Assembly (NCBI GenBank): GCA_009760855.2
Contig: WPIO01000065.1
Coordinates: forward strand, 1,097,501 to 1,161,500
Origin: Cristatella mucedo
Taxonomy: Eukaryota > Bryozoa > Phylactolaemata > Cristatellidae
Direction: 5' to 3'
Length of the DNA: 64,000 nt
Shown in pieces: positions 33,870 through 45,903 of the stretch; position 1 is the stretch's first letter; every line of letters starts with the position of its first letter. The notes beneath the pieces are model-generated. The model did not search any database. It was not told the DNA's origin and was given only the letters and a program-made list of their open reading frames with translations. Both the position numbers and the translations under genes were made by a program.

Positions 33870-36285
33870 TGTCAATCGCGAAACCTCAAGACCTTTGACA
33901 TCGATGCTGTCCTAGCGAGAATATCTGCTTCACCTCTGCTGCTCAGTCCTCCCTCCGATCTGTCATCATTTGTAGATAGCTATAACACGACACTAGCTGA
34001 CACGCTCGACGAATTTGCACCTCTGACAAAGCGCACTGTGCGCCCCCCAGATGGCCTATGGCTTACCACAGACCTTAAATTAGCCAGGTCTACTAAGCGA
34101 AAGCTTGAAAAAGCATACAAAAGATAGGACTGACTGTCCATCGACAGACATATAAAGACTACTGTAGGCCGTACCAATCGATCATAGCAAAGACCAAGTC
34201 TAGCTTCTATAGAAACATTGTTGAATCACAGATGCAAAATCCAAAAATGCTGATGTTGACGATCAACCATCTCCTTAACCGCTCCCAGATTAGCTCCTTA
34301 CCTGATGATCCTAGTGATGATCTCGCCGATCGCTTCTCTCGATTCTTTGTGCAGAAGATAGGCAAGATCAGGGAGTCCATCCCTGCGATGACAACGTCCC
34401 CACTAGAATGTTGTTCCTCGGTTCGTGGCTGCACCTCGATGTCTGCATTTAAGCAGGTCACTAGTGATCTAGTCCTGAGGTTCGTATCTCAATCAAAGAA
34501 GACAACAAGTCCTCTGGACCCTATTCCCACTGTCCTTCTCCTATGTTGCATTGATCTGCTGCTGCCATGCATAACTAACATCATTAATATGTCATTAGCG
34601 TCAGGTCATGTCCCAGATCCTTTCAAAAAAGCTGTCATCAGACTAATACTCAAGAAAGCGACACTAGACCTAGAGAACTTGAGCAACTACCGCCCAGTCT
34701 CCCTTCTACCATTCCTATCAAAGACACTCGAACGGGTCGTGGCGGACCAGATGAACTCATATATCGAAACCTCACACCTTGCTAGTAAGTTCCAGTCTGG
34801 CTTTAGAGCTAATCACTCCACAGAGTCAGCATTGCTTAGGGTATACAACGACCTACGTAGGAATGCAGACATGGGTAGAGTGTCTCTGCTTGTTTTTCTC
34901 GATCTTTCGGCAGCTTTTGATACCATCGATCACAAAGTTCTTCTAGAGCACCTCTCATCTCGCCTGGGCATCACTGGCACTGCTCTGCAGTGGTTCAGGT
35001 CCTATCTCAGTAGAAGACTACAGAATATTGACGTGAATGGACGAAGATCATCTGAAGTACCTCTGAAATATGGAGTACCTCAGGGCTCCGTGCTAGGTCC
35101 GGTCCTTTTCACCGTTTATACTCTCCCTCTCGCTGATGTGATTGCCAAGCACAATCTAGGCTTTCACTTCTATGCGGATGACAATCAGTTGTACCTTTGC
35201 TTTGATCCCTCCCAGCCTTCGAGCACCTCAAATTCTCTAAACTCCCTTGCTGCATGTATTGATTACATTCGCACATGGATGGCAGACAATTTTCTAAAAC
35301 TTAACGATGACAAAACTAACTTACTAGTTATGGGCAAACCCAGTGTGATTCAGAGATTGGAAAGGCTGACTCTCAAAATTGGCTCAGCCAGCATATCTCC
35401 TGTCGAATCAGCTCGAAATCTAGGTGTCATATTCCAAAGCGACCTCTCTTTAGACGACCAAATCAGCTCCACAGTCAAATCTGCCTATTTTCAGCTTCAT
35501 AACATTGCTAAAATTCGGGCTTGTTTAGATAAGGATAACACGTCTAAGTTGGTCCATGCATTCGTGACATCCCGTCTCGACTTCTGCAACTCACTGCTTA
35601 CTGGCCTGCCAGCATGTGCGATCAGGCGATTGCAGCTTGTGCAAAACTCCGCCGCTAGGCTTGTCTGTCGTGAGCGTCGCAGTTGCCACATCACTCCACT
35701 CCTCGCCGACCTGCACTGGCTACCAGTCAAGCAGCGGATTGACTTCAAGGTTTTGTCACTCACTTTTAGGTCACTTCATTCTTTGGCTCCAGCCTATCTG
35801 TCCGATATACTCCCCCATCAGGCCAAGCATCGTACCACCCGCTTTTCGGAATCCAACAGTCTACAAATACCTCGTACAAACCTCAAATCCTTTGGAGACC
35901 GTGCATTTAGTTCGTATGCCCAAAGCCTGGAATTCCCTCCCGACCTGCGTAAGAACATCCCCTGACCTGACCGCATTTAAAAAGAACTTAAAAACACACC
36001 TATTTAGGACAGCATTTAGTGGGTCCCTGTGATTCGTCCTTGATGTGCTTATTCGTGCTGACACGGTGCTTGTTGCCACTAACTAAATTTGCATGCTGAC
36101 CCTGTGCATGTGACCCTTCACCATGTTATTCATGTCGTTTGTTTATCATGCATGATATAACTTACCATTCAATTGCATTTCCCTTTGCAGCAAATGTAAA
36201 GAGCCTAGAGAGAGATTGAGTTCTCAGAGGCCGCTGTATGAAGTGCATTATTATTAATATTATTATTATTATTATTATTATTGAC
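33870..36285 (+). mobile_element. L2-A copy with nearly full RT
   Basis: From the linker after the endonuclease (33870, KTFDIDAVLARISASPLLLS) through RT (34232-35965) to the 3' UTR, hairpin and (ATT)n at 36247-36284. Truncated 5' so that the endonuclease is missing. Sits in the 20.9-kb polycystin intron, opposite in orientation to the host gene. Confidence 0.93.
34232..35965 (+). CDS. L2-A LINE reverse transcriptase ORF (577 aa, 3' frameshift)
   Basis: Reverse transcriptase of an L2/CR1-group non-LTR retrotransposon. In order: linker with LLNRSQISSLPDD, fingers with [19 protein letters not shown], motif A region [28 protein letters not shown], the catalytic box FYADD at residues 313-317 (followed by N instead of the T of other copies), thumb, then a C-terminal domain rich in Cys/His. 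The upstream part of the element (33846-34127) is in another frame because of a frameshift near 34125. Near the end a two-base deletion relative to the 42.7 kb copy shifts the last ~45 residues, so the normal ending [11 protein letters not shown] is lost (it is present in the next frame at 36000-36030). Not a host gene. Confidence 0.93.
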   Translation: MQNPKMLMLTINHLLNRSQISSLPDDPSDDLADRFSRFFVQKIGKIRESIPAMTTSPLECCSSVRGCTSMSAFKQVTSDLVLRFVSQSKKTTSPLDPIPTVLLLCCIDLLLPCITNIINMSLASGHVPDPFKKAVIRLILKKATLDLENLSNYRPVSLLPFLSKTLERVVADQMNSYIETSHLASKFQSGFRANHSTESALLRVYNDLRRNADMGRVSLLVFLDLSAAFDTIDHKVLLEHLSSRLGITGTALQWFRSYLSRRLQNIDVNGRRSSEVPLKYGVPQGSVLGPVLFTVYTLPLADVIAKHNLGFHFYADDNQLYLCFDPSQPSSTSNSLNSLAACIDYIRTWMADNFLKLNDDKTNLLVMGKPSVIQRLERLTLKIGSASISPVESARNLGVIFQSDLSLDDQISSTVKSAYFQLHNIAKIRACLDKDNTSKLVHAFVTSRLDFCNSLLTGLPACAIRRLQLVQNSAARLVCRERRSCHITPLLADLHWLPVKQRIDFKVLSLTFRSLHSLAPAYLSDILPHQAKHRTTRFSESNSLQIPRTNLKSFGDRAFSSYAQSLEFPPDLRKNIP

Positions 36286-36417
36286 AGAGACAAGCGATTG
36301 ATTGCAATGCTGTGGGCTAGCGCAAGTAGTCTCGTTCGATTTTGGCTAGTACCGTATTGTTGGTAAATGGCTATTTTAGGAATGTGAAGAATACTAATAT
36401 ATATATAATAGGAATAT

Positions 36418-36552
36418 AATTCATTTGTATAGCGCCCTAAGAGATCCTAATCTCTATTCAGGCGCTTCACATATATCACGGGGCTAGAGCCCACGACCTC
36501 GGTCAGACTTTGATAGGAGCGAGCACCTTAACCACTGGGCCAAACTAGCTTG
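36418..36552 (-). mobile_element. SINE-A copy
   Basis: 'aattcatttgtatagcgccc' (tail side), 'taatctctattcaggcgctt' (hairpin), 'gcccacgacctcggtcagac' (B-box side) and 'ccttaaccactgggccaaac' (A-box side). Confidence 0.88.
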
Positions 36553-36619
36553 GAAGAAGCAATCAGGCCCTATGACTGGTTGTGGTTCGCTATTAACAAT
36601 ATCTATACAATAACTATAA

Positions 36620-36905
36620 ATACACCTATTTAGGACAGTTTTTAGTGGGTTACTGTGATTCTTCCTTCATGTGCTTATGCGTGCTGACACTGTGCATGCT
36701 GCAACTAACCACATGCGCATGCTGACCTTGTGCATGCCACCCCTAACCATGTTATTCATGTTGTTTTTAAAGCATGATATTACTCACCATTCAATCGCGT
36801 TTCCGTTTGCAGCAAATGCAAAGCGCCTAGAAAGAGATTGAGTTGAGTTCTCTGAGGGCGCTTTATCAAGTGCATTATTATTATTATTATTACTATTATA
36901 TTATT
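36620..36905 (+). mobile_element. L2-A 3' end copy
   Basis: Starts at 'aaatacacctatttaggaca' (last RT codons), 3' UTR, hairpin with a 5-base duplication (TTGAGTTGAG at 36838-36847), and (ATT)n tail to about 36903. Confidence 0.88.
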
Positions 36906-37626
36906 AAAGGCGTTATTCCTGATAGCAGTTATCCTTTCGTAGATTGCTCGCTGTCGGAGAGTTTCGGCTGCTATCTGGGATTACTTCGGGCATTTTAAAG
37001 GGCAAGAAGCCCAGAATCAATTCGATATGTATTAATAAATAAATAAAAAATATCTAGGAATCGAACTATATAAGCGATCGCCTTAAATGGAAAAAAACTA
37101 GCAGGTCAGGGTTTCCAGGCTGCGTATACTTTTTCTGCGGCAAACTAGGCCTCTGCAGCTAAGTGACAGGAAAGACTACAGTTTCGGATAGCAAAACCCT
37201 CGTGAGCTGCACGAATAGGGAGTGTGCTCTCGTACCAACAACTCACCATCGATTTCTGAGCCCCAAAGTTACAGTGCCATCTGGCGAAGGCCTCGTTGGC
37301 GGCCCGAGTTCCATAAATAGCTACTTAAATATCGTTTAAAAGTCGCAAGTGACTCTGAAGTAATACAGGAAAACTAGAGAAAACCGCGGAAAAATACCTT
37401 TCAGGAGTGCTCTTTAATGCTAACCCGGATGTAGACAAAATAGGAACGCGTGCATGTAAGACGGTTAATATGGGGGAAGTGAGTCTGGCCGAGCGAGATC
37501 ACTGCGCTTCAATAAACTTAGCGGATGTTGGCAGGGTCCTTTGTAGTAGTCACGGCAAGATGCGATAGATAAATATTTTAAATTTGCCAAGCAGCTCAGA
37601 TTCTTCTCCCATGGCCGTAGCTCGGC

Positions 37627-37705
37627 CGCAAATGTAAAGCGCCTCTAGAGAGAGATTGAGTTGTCTGAGGGCGCTTTATCAAGTGCATTATTATTATTAT
37701 TATTT
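37627..37705 (+). mobile_element. L2-A 3'-end micro-insertion
   Basis: 'gcaaatgtaaagcgcctcta' , hairpin, 'gggcgctttatcaagtgc' and (ATT)n; no upstream L2 sequence. Confidence 0.85.
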
Positions 37706-39390
37706 TTAAGATTGAAGTGAAGTACAGTATCACTCAGGCTTCTCCGTCCTCTAGCTTTAGTCTAAGACTTGCAGTCTATGCATTTTTCTTCAGCCTGCCT
37801 GTAAATAATCAGTAAAGCCTTTGCAATAAGCTTCAGGGCAATAGTATCTTAGTTACGTATATCGTTCGCTGCCCTTATTTGCTTATCACCGGCTGATCCC
37901 CGGCAGCGCCCGAAAGAAAAAGGGTATGCGATTACTTACTACATTGACAAAGAGAGCGAAAAGGCCAAGCCAAAGCGATTGATCACGAGAACCGCTGGAT
38001 CTGGCGGTCTGTGGCTGCCACTTTTGTTCGCTCGTTTGGCAAAAGCGCTTCGCCCTTGACCTACCTTACCAACCTCTTCGTGGTACCCCGATCCGAAGTT
38101 TCTACAACAAAAGGGGGGCTGGGTGTTGCTCCTGAAACCATCCCGCCGGAGCAACTGCTTTTACCGCTAAAAGGCTTGAGCTGATTAAATTTTTTCGAAA
38201 AATTGTAATCTTGTTAAGCTGCTAACTGTTATCTGCGTTGCTTGAAAAGTGCAACGTGCTGGCATGAGCTTAAGAGGGAATTCTGACGCTCTCGAGTCAA
38301 CTCGAAAGAAGCTAGCCAAAAATGTACTTCTTTCAAGGTGCTTATGCGCACAGAACTCGCTCATAAATAAGAAACATGACCGAACAACCATCACGATTAT
38401 GAGATTTATCGCAGAAGTAGAATCTTTTAATATTGAAATTTCTGGTAAATTCAAGGTGCCGTTTCATCATATCATTTAGCCTATTAATGCTTGAAAGAGC
38501 CCTGGATCACTGAACATGATAATTTTCGAAGTTCATTTGCAAACTTTATGCTCGTCCACAGGATCCTAATTAACTTTAACATATTCTTGCTGCTTAAAAA
38601 TTAAAATCGCACATGATATTGACGACCATATTATGAAGCATCGCCTTCGCGTCCAGACACCGAGCACTCCTAGTGGTTCTGGTCCAGTCCGAGTTTCCTC
38701 GAAGCTCTTGTAAATATCAAATGCGAAAGCCGATACAGCTAAAATATATTTAAAGCACATCCGTTTGCTGCTTGACTGTGGCGAGAAAGAAATTACGCAC
38801 CTACGGACATATATGCAAGCTTGCCGCATAGGCTGCTTGTCTTTTCGCCATCTCCCATGCGCCCGCAACCCTACTGGCCTGCCCTAGGGTTTCCAAGTCC
38901 GGAGCGTTTATGTCAACGGGTAATAATCATCCGAGGAACTATTTTTTGAGAATATCGATATTAAACAAGCGTTGGTAGTGCGCCGTTCTCCCCCTCGCGG
39001 GCTGAGCGTTACCGTGCTGAACGACAGCGAGGTCGCTTCACTCAATAGAGGACTGGGCCTCTACACCTTGGCGCTGCCGCACACCACATCGCTTACACTT
39101 AGTTTCCGGAAGTGAAGAAGAGCTGCGCACCGGAAGAGAGCTTCCGGTGTTCAGCTTTGATGCCAAGGGCATCGAGGCGATGCTCATTACCCGGGTACCC
39201 AGGCCCGAGCGGTCCTACGACGATTGGTAGGACAGACGCTGACGCCCGACTTTGGGACCGGAAGTCCCGCGTAATGCTTGTGTATTTCGGGATTTTTTAT
39301 CCGCGGCTTTCGCCACGGCATCATCGTCGTTGTCAAACGGGACCGCCACGTCGCACGGGGTACTTAGGGCTCTATGATTGGTCCAAATCT
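37706..39390. other. Polycystin intron, unassigned
   Basis: No gene recognised. GC-rich patch at 38980-39370 with open frames on both strands. Confidence 0.35.
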
Positions 39391-39394
39391 TTTC

Positions 39395-40715
39395 ATAATG
39401 TATACTCCCTCCTGTCGATGCGATCGATAAGCACAATGTAGGCTTTCATTTCTATGCAGATTACACACAGCTGTAACTGCGCTTGATGCCCTTCCGGATC
39501 TCCAGCAAGTCAAAATCTCTCTCAACTCCCTTGCTGCATGCATTGCTGACATTCGCATCTGCATGGAAGCAGATTTTCTCAAATTTTATAACAACAAAAC
39601 AAACTTATCAGTAAGGGCAAACCTAGTGTCACTCAGAAACTAGAAATAATAACGCTCAAAATCGGCTCTGCCAGCATGTCTGAAATGTCATTTAAAATCT
39701 CAGTTTCCTTTTATAAAGTGACCTTTCTCTAGATGACCTAAATTAGCTCCACAGTTAAACCTGCCTACTTTTACCGATGTAACCGTGAAACAATTTAAGA
39801 TCGCTAGTCTGTGAGACTATATCTAAGCCGGTCCATTATTATCTGACGTCCCGTCTCAACTTCCGTTACTCACTGCGTGCAGTTCATCCAGCCGGTGCAA
39901 TCCTTCACTCACACTTGCTGTTTCACTCTGCAGCCAGGCTGGTCTGTCGTGAGCATTGTAGTTGCCATATTGCATCCCTTCACGCCGACATGAAATTGCT
40001 TCCAAATAAGTAGAGCATCGACTTCAAAGTTTTTTCACTCACTTTTAGGCCTGTTTATTCTCTTGCTCCGGTATAAATATCACCACTACTCCCCAATTAG
40101 GCAACGTACCACCCACTCGTCTGATTCGAACCGTTTGGCTGTGCTTCGAACCAGCCTCAAAGCCTATTGAGACCGCGCCTTTAGTTCGTAGGCTTCCAAA
40201 ACCTGGAACTTAATTCCGACTGACGCCACGACATTCACTGACTCGAAATTTAAAGAGAAGTTAAGAAGTCGGTGCTCTACTTATTTGGAAGCAATTTCAT
40301 GTCGGCGTGAAGGGATGCAATATGGAAACTACAATGCTCACGAACGACAAACCTGCCTGCAGAGCGAGACAGCAAGTGTGAGTGAATGATTGCACCGGCT
40401 GGATGAACTGCACGCAGTGAGTAACGGAAGTCGAGACTGGACGTCACATAATAATGGACCGGCTTAGATATAGTGTCACAGACTAGCAATCCCAAATTTT
40501 TCCTTTGTGCGCTTATGCGTGCTGAAAACCTTGCATGTTACTACTAACCATATTATGCATATTGATACTGTGCATGTTACCACTAACCATATTATCCATG
40601 CTGACACTGTGCATGTTACCACAGCAATGACATGGTCAGGGTTTGTTTAGAGCATTGCAAAATGCTCAAAAAGAGATTAAGTTCTCCGAGGGCTCTATGC
40701 AAATTTATTGTTATT
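39395..40715 (+). mobile_element. Decayed L2-A copy carrying an inverted duplication
   Basis: 'taggctttcatttctatgca', 'aactcccttgctgcatgcat' and later RT sequence are recognisable but full of indels. At about 40268-40495 the segment 39799-40026 is repeated in inverse orientation. The L2 3' UTR resumes after 40500 and ends with a worn hairpin ('aaaaagagattaagttctcc') at 40665-40700. Confidence 0.8.
39799..40495. repeat. Inverted duplication, arms ~228 bp, spacer ~240 bp
   Basis: Left arm 39799-40026 and right arm 40268-40495. For example 'gtagagcatcgactt' at the end of the left arm is mirrored by 'aagtcggtgctctac' at the start of the right, and 'gctagtctgtgagac' is mirrored by 'gtcacagactagc'. 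Confidence 0.85.
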
Positions 40716-42690
40716 TTTTTATTATCAAAGAGTAATGGTTGATGAACTTTAATCATTTTCCTGCGATACGTTACACATACAGACATGTTTATATGCATGT
40801 TTTATATAAATATGCGCGTGCATATATTTATTTATAATATATATTTATTACCTGTTAATAGCATTATATATATGTATGTATATATATATATATATATACG
40901 GTTTGAATCTCGATCTGCAACTCCATAAAGCCATTAAGACTATTTAGTTGTTATGGTGGAGAATTTTCTACTGCGCATAGTCTAAAGAATCATCGAGTCA
41001 GGAAGGCAGTCGAGGTGTATAGCGCCTTCAGAGAACTGTCATTTAGCTTAAATTAGCTGAATAGGACGGCTAGAAAAGAAGATCCGGATTCGTCGACTGG
41101 GCAAAATATATCGTTTAACGAGATTTTTTTGGCGTAAATTTCAGTCTGAGAGCAAAAACTTATGTCTTTGCAAAAATTTAAATTTAGAAAAGGGCAAAAT
41201 AAGTTAGCTCATTGACCTGACAGGCTGAGAGTACGAAAAGAGGTTGAAAATAGCGCAGCAAGTCTGATTGTTGTGAAGCAGCTAAAGCATTATGGCTGGA
41301 ACCGTACTCACGTGGTACTCGCACATTATATATGGGCCTGACTATGGCTATAGTGGTTCTTAAAATGTATGAACAAACAGCAGTGAGCATCTGTATACTA
41401 TGTTTTTTTATTTTATTATTTACATTCTATAACATTTGTATTGAATCGTCACTCGTTGCTGCACAAGGCGTATGACAAAATGCAGGAATATGCTAAGACA
41501 AATTACCGAGTTATTACACAAAGAACCATAAATCCGCTTAAATGTAGAAGACTCACTCTGAACCGGCAATACAATAGTAGCGTGAGCTAGTATGTATGAT
41601 ATCCAAGCGCACTTACCATCCTTTTTTCGTCTGTATGACACAAAACCTGTATCCAGTCTTTTTGCTGTAGCCGGAGTCAGCTGGCAATAATTGAACGAGC
41701 AAACAGTTAAGGGTGATGTGTTCTCATTTCGTCCCGAATGCCCCGCGTTCACACCCTTGATCCACCTTGTTAAAAAACAACTGAATAGGAAAAGTTGAAG
41801 TGAACAGAGCATGACCTAGTAGGGCTTTAATTCTTCGTTCCACTAATACGTTTTTAAATTTTTTACTCGACGCTATGGCAAATTGTTTTGCATTTACTTG
41901 TTTGGCTAGAGTCTGCCTCTAGCGAGCTCGCTCTCTAACGGGAGACGGGTGTGCAAGGCCTAGTTCGAGCCCCCATAAACCACCTTGGAAAGATGCCACG
42001 ACGCCCACCGCCTTAAGGCCGACGGCAAAATAATCAGCATATTTAAGTGCAGGGATGAAGTCTCATTGCATGTTTACTGCCTTTACTGCCACTATGTATG
42101 CAGAATACGCCATTGCAAGTATTTTGGTTGCTGTTTGGGATGATTCTTGTGGTTGCGTATGTGCTTTTTATAAAGATATAAAGAAAAAATCAAGAGGTAA
42201 CAATAAAACTGCCCGAAGCTTTAAGAACAGCTCAAGCACCAGAGAGCCGTAGGGTTTTAGAATTTGACCCGGGGACACTTTCACAAAATTTGCTTGAGTT
42301 ATGTAACCTAGAATGCAAAATAAACTAACCTTTTTCCAGTGAATCGTGACTTCCAGTTGACATATCAAGCTAAAATAAGGAACATAGGTAACTAAATCGG
42401 CAGCAAAACTTTATAGTGTCAAACATACTAAATTAGTTAGTGTAAGCGCTACAAAAGATGAAACAATTGCAAATGGTTTTCAGGAGATGAACCTATATTC
42501 TTTGAAGCTAAAGGCGATTGCCATTGCAGCTCACCTATTTTGACAGGTATACATACATAAGAGCTGGGATTTGCTATTAGGCTGTCATAGGCACGGTTTA
42601 CTTAAACATGTTTTATTTTAATTAAGTTTGAAAATGTTGTTTTACTGGCACTACAAATAAAAGTTATTGGAAGCCTTTGATTTCAATTAT
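40716..42690. other. Polycystin intron, mostly unassigned
   Basis: (TA)n at 40866-40898. A possible third tRNA-like SINE at about 41905-42040(+), with 'ctagttcgagccccc' as a B-box-like site; too weak to list separately. Candidate exon at 41617-41765. Confidence 0.3.
41617..41765 (-). CDS. Candidate exon, unknown, in polycystin intron
   Basis: A strong donor (GTAAGT at 41616-41611) and an acceptor TTTTTTAACAAG before 41765 frame an open 149-base segment with the peptide WIKGVNAGHSGRNENTSPLT then VCSFNYCQLTPATAKRLDT. It lies between polycystin exons (c) and (d), which already join in phase without it. It could be an unrelated nested gene, a cassette exon or chance. No family recognised. Confidence 0.18.
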
Positions 42691-44412
42691 TTTTGCTCCT
42701 ACGTTGCATTGATCTGCTGCTGCCATGCATAACTAACATCATTAATATGTCATTAGCGTCAGGTCATGTCCCAGCACCTTTCAAAAAAGCTGTAGTCAGG
42801 CCACTTCTCAAGAAAGCTACACTTGACCAAGAAAACTTGAGCAACTACCGCCCAGTTTCCCTTCTACCATTCCTATCAAAGACACTGGAACGGGTCGTGG
42901 CGGACCAGCTGAACTCGTATATCGAAACCTCACACCTTGCTAGTAAGTTCCAGTCTGGCTTTAGAGCTAATCACTCCACAGAGTCAGTATTGCTTCGGGT
43001 ATACAACGACCTACTTAGGAATGCAGACATGGGTAGAGTGTCTCTGCTTGTTTTTCTCGATCTTTCGGCAGCTTTTGATACCATCGATCACAAAGTTCTT
43101 CTAGAGCGCCTCTCATCTCGCCTGGGCATCACTGGCACTGCTCTGCAGTGGTTCAGGTCCTATCTCAGTGGGAGACTCCAGAGTATTGCCGTGAATGGAC
43201 AAAGATCATCTGAAGTACCTCTGAAATATGGAGTACCTCAGGGCTCCGTGCTAGGTCCGGTTCTTTTCACGGTTTATACTCTCCCTCTTGCCGACTTGAT
43301 TGCCAAGGACAATCTAGGCTTTCACTTCTATGCGGATGACACTCAGTTGTACCTTTGCTTTGATCCCTCCCAGCCTTCGAGCACCTCAAATTCTCTAAAC
43401 TCCCTTGCTGCATGCATTGATGACATCCGCACATGGATGGCAGACAATTTTCTAAAACTTAACGATGACAAAACTAACTTACTAGTTATGGGCAAACCCA
43501 GTGTGATTCAGAGATTGGAAAGGCTGACTCTCAAAATTGGCTCAGCCAGCATATCTCCTGTCGAATCAGCTCGAAATCTAGGTGTCATATTCCAAAGCGA
43601 CCTCTCGTTAGACGACCATATCAGCTCCACAGTCAAATCTGCCTATTTTCAGCTTCATAACATTGCTAAAATTCGGTCTTGTTTAGATAAAGATACCACG
43701 TCTAAGTTAGTTCATGCATTCGTGACATCCAGTCTCGACTTCTGCAACTCACTGCTTACTGGCCTGCCAGCATGTGCGATCAGGCGATTGCAGCTTGTGC
43801 AAAACTCCGCCGCTAGGCTTGTCTGTCGTGAGCGTCGCAGTTGCCACATCACTCCACTCCTCGCCGACCTGCACTGGCTACCAGTCAAGCAACGGATTGA
43901 CTTCAAGGTTTTGTCACTCACTTTTTGGTCCCTTCATTCTATGGCTCCAGCCTATCTGTCAGATATACTACCCCATCAGGCCAAGCATCGCACCACCCGC
44001 TTTTCGGAATCCAACAGTCTAGAAATACCTCATACAAACCTTAAATCCTTTGGAGACCGTGCATTGAGTTCATATGCTCCCAAAGCCTGGAACTCCCTCC
44101 CGACCTGCGTCAAAACATCCCCTGACCTGACCACATTTAAAAGGAACCTAAAAACACACCTATTTAGAACAGCATTTAGTGGGTCCCTGTGATTCGTCAT
44201 TGACGTGCTTATGCGTGCTGACACTGTGCATGCTGCCACTAACCACATTTGCATGCTGACCCTGTGCATATCACCCCTAACCATATTATTCGTCTCGTTT
44301 ATTTTTCAAGCATGATTTTACTTACCATTCAATTGCATTTCACTTTACAGCAAACGTAAAGCGCCTAGAGAGAGATTGAGTTCTCTGAGGGTGCTTTATC
44401 AAGTGAATTATT
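42690..44412 (+). mobile_element. L2-A copy, RT intact
   Basis: 5' truncation at the start of the RT domain, then an uninterrupted RT (42693-44192), 3' UTR, hairpin at 44365-44400 and a very short tail ('gaattattataaataa'). I could not define a target duplication. Confidence 0.94.
42693..44192 (+). CDS. L2-A LINE reverse transcriptase ORF (499 aa, intact to C-terminus)
   Basis: The longest uninterrupted RT to the natural end in this window. It opens inside the element, which is 5'-truncated at about 42690. Visible blocks: [97 protein letters not shown], and the ending [11 protein letters not shown]. All three catalytic Asp are present. Lacks the endonuclease because of truncation, so it is not autonomous. 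Confidence 0.94.
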   Translation: MLLRCIDLLLPCITNIINMSLASGHVPAPFKKAVVRPLLKKATLDQENLSNYRPVSLLPFLSKTLERVVADQLNSYIETSHLASKFQSGFRANHSTESVLLRVYNDLLRNADMGRVSLLVFLDLSAAFDTIDHKVLLERLSSRLGITGTALQWFRSYLSGRLQSIAVNGQRSSEVPLKYGVPQGSVLGPVLFTVYTLPLADLIAKDNLGFHFYADDTQLYLCFDPSQPSSTSNSLNSLAACIDDIRTWMADNFLKLNDDKTNLLVMGKPSVIQRLERLTLKIGSASISPVESARNLGVIFQSDLSLDDHISSTVKSAYFQLHNIAKIRSCLDKDTTSKLVHAFVTSSLDFCNSLLTGLPACAIRRLQLVQNSAARLVCRERRSCHITPLLADLHWLPVKQRIDFKVLSLTFWSLHSMAPAYLSDILPHQAKHRTTRFSESNSLEIPHTNLKSFGDRALSSYAPKAWNSLPTCVKTSPDLTTFKRNLKTHLFRTAFSGSL

Positions 44413-44839
44413 ATAAATAAAAGGTGCAATGCTTCGTACCGTCGACCTAACCTACAGATACCTAACCAAATAAAATTGCAACATATTTTAGGTATTCTAT
44501 TTTAGGCTAAGAGATTTTTAATTGATTCGTCAGAAAACATTGTTTTTACCCTACTGCAATTTCTAATGTGTTGTTGGCGCATACTTTGAGGTAATTAATA
44601 TTTTGGTAAATTGCATAACCTTTAGGTACAATCTTTTAGACTTGCATGAGAAGTTTTTCCCAAAAATCTGGTCGTAATTTGAGTGCTACCAGTTATGCCT
44701 TAATTTTGATCTAAGATATTTAATAATATAAGCCATCACAGAAACATAATTAATGTATTCAATAATGCATATAGTAGATACTTTTGTGTTTCTGGTAAGT
44801 CTCTACTCATGAATAGATTTTGTGACATGCATGAATCTG

Positions 44840-45690
44840 CACGAAATCTAGGTGCCATGTTCCAAAGTAACCTTTCTTTAAACGACCACATTAGCTCCAT
44901 AGTCAAGTCTGCCTAATTTCAGCTACAAAACATTGCTAAAATTAGGATTTGTTTAGACAGGGATACCACCTTTAAATTGGCACATGCATTTGTGACATCC
45001 AGTCTTGACTTCTGTAACTCACTGGTCTACCCGCCTGTGCAATCAGGTGCTTACAGCGGTTGCAAAACTCTGCAGCTAGATTTTTCTGTCGTGAGCGTCA
45101 CAGTTGCTACAGCACACCACTTCCCGCCGACCTGCACTGGCTCCAAGTCAAGCAACGCGTCGATTTCAAAGTTTTGTCACTCCCCTTTAGGTTCATTTAT
45201 TTTCGCTCCAGCCTACCAATCAGATCTACTCCCCTACCAGGCTAAGCATTTTATCACCAGCTTTTCGGAATCTAATCGTTTACCTAAACCTTGTACAAAC
45301 CTCAAATCCTTTGGAGACCGTGTCTTTAGTTCGTATGCCCCCCTAAAGCCTCGAACTCACTCACGAACGCCGTCACATCTCCTGACTTGACCACATTTAA
45401 AAAGAAACTAAAAACGCACCTATTCATCAAAGCATTTAGTGCGTCCCTGTTAGTTTAACCTTTATGTGCTTGTGCGTGTTGACATTGTGCATACTGCCAC
45501 TAACCACACTTGCATGCTGACCCTGTGCATGTCACCCCTAACCATGTTATTCATGCTGTTTATTGAGCACGATACTACTCACCATTCGATCGAGTTTCTT
45601 TTGCGGCAAACGAGAAGTGCCTTGAAAGAGATTGAGTTCTCTGAGGGCGCTTTATCAAACGTATTGTTATAATAATAATAATAATAATGT
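44840..45690 (+). mobile_element. L2-A copy, 5'-truncated and frameshifted
   Basis: Starts at 'cacgaaatctaggtgccatg' (RT thumb), with the frame broken across 44977-45390 and 45060-45245. 3' UTR, hairpin and (ATA)n tail end at 45690, where a minus-strand copy begins at once. Confidence 0.88.
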
Positions 45691-45903
45691 ACTTGATAAA
45701 GCGCCCTCAGAGAACTTAATCTCTTTCTAGACGCTTTACATTTGCTGCAAAGGGAAATGCAATTGAATAGTGAGTAAAATCATGCTTGAAAAACAAACAA
45801 AATGAATAACGTGGGTTAGGGGTGATATGCACAGGATCAACATGCAAATTTGGTTAGTGGCAGCACCCACAGTGTCAGCACGCATAAGCACGTCAATGAC
45901 GAA

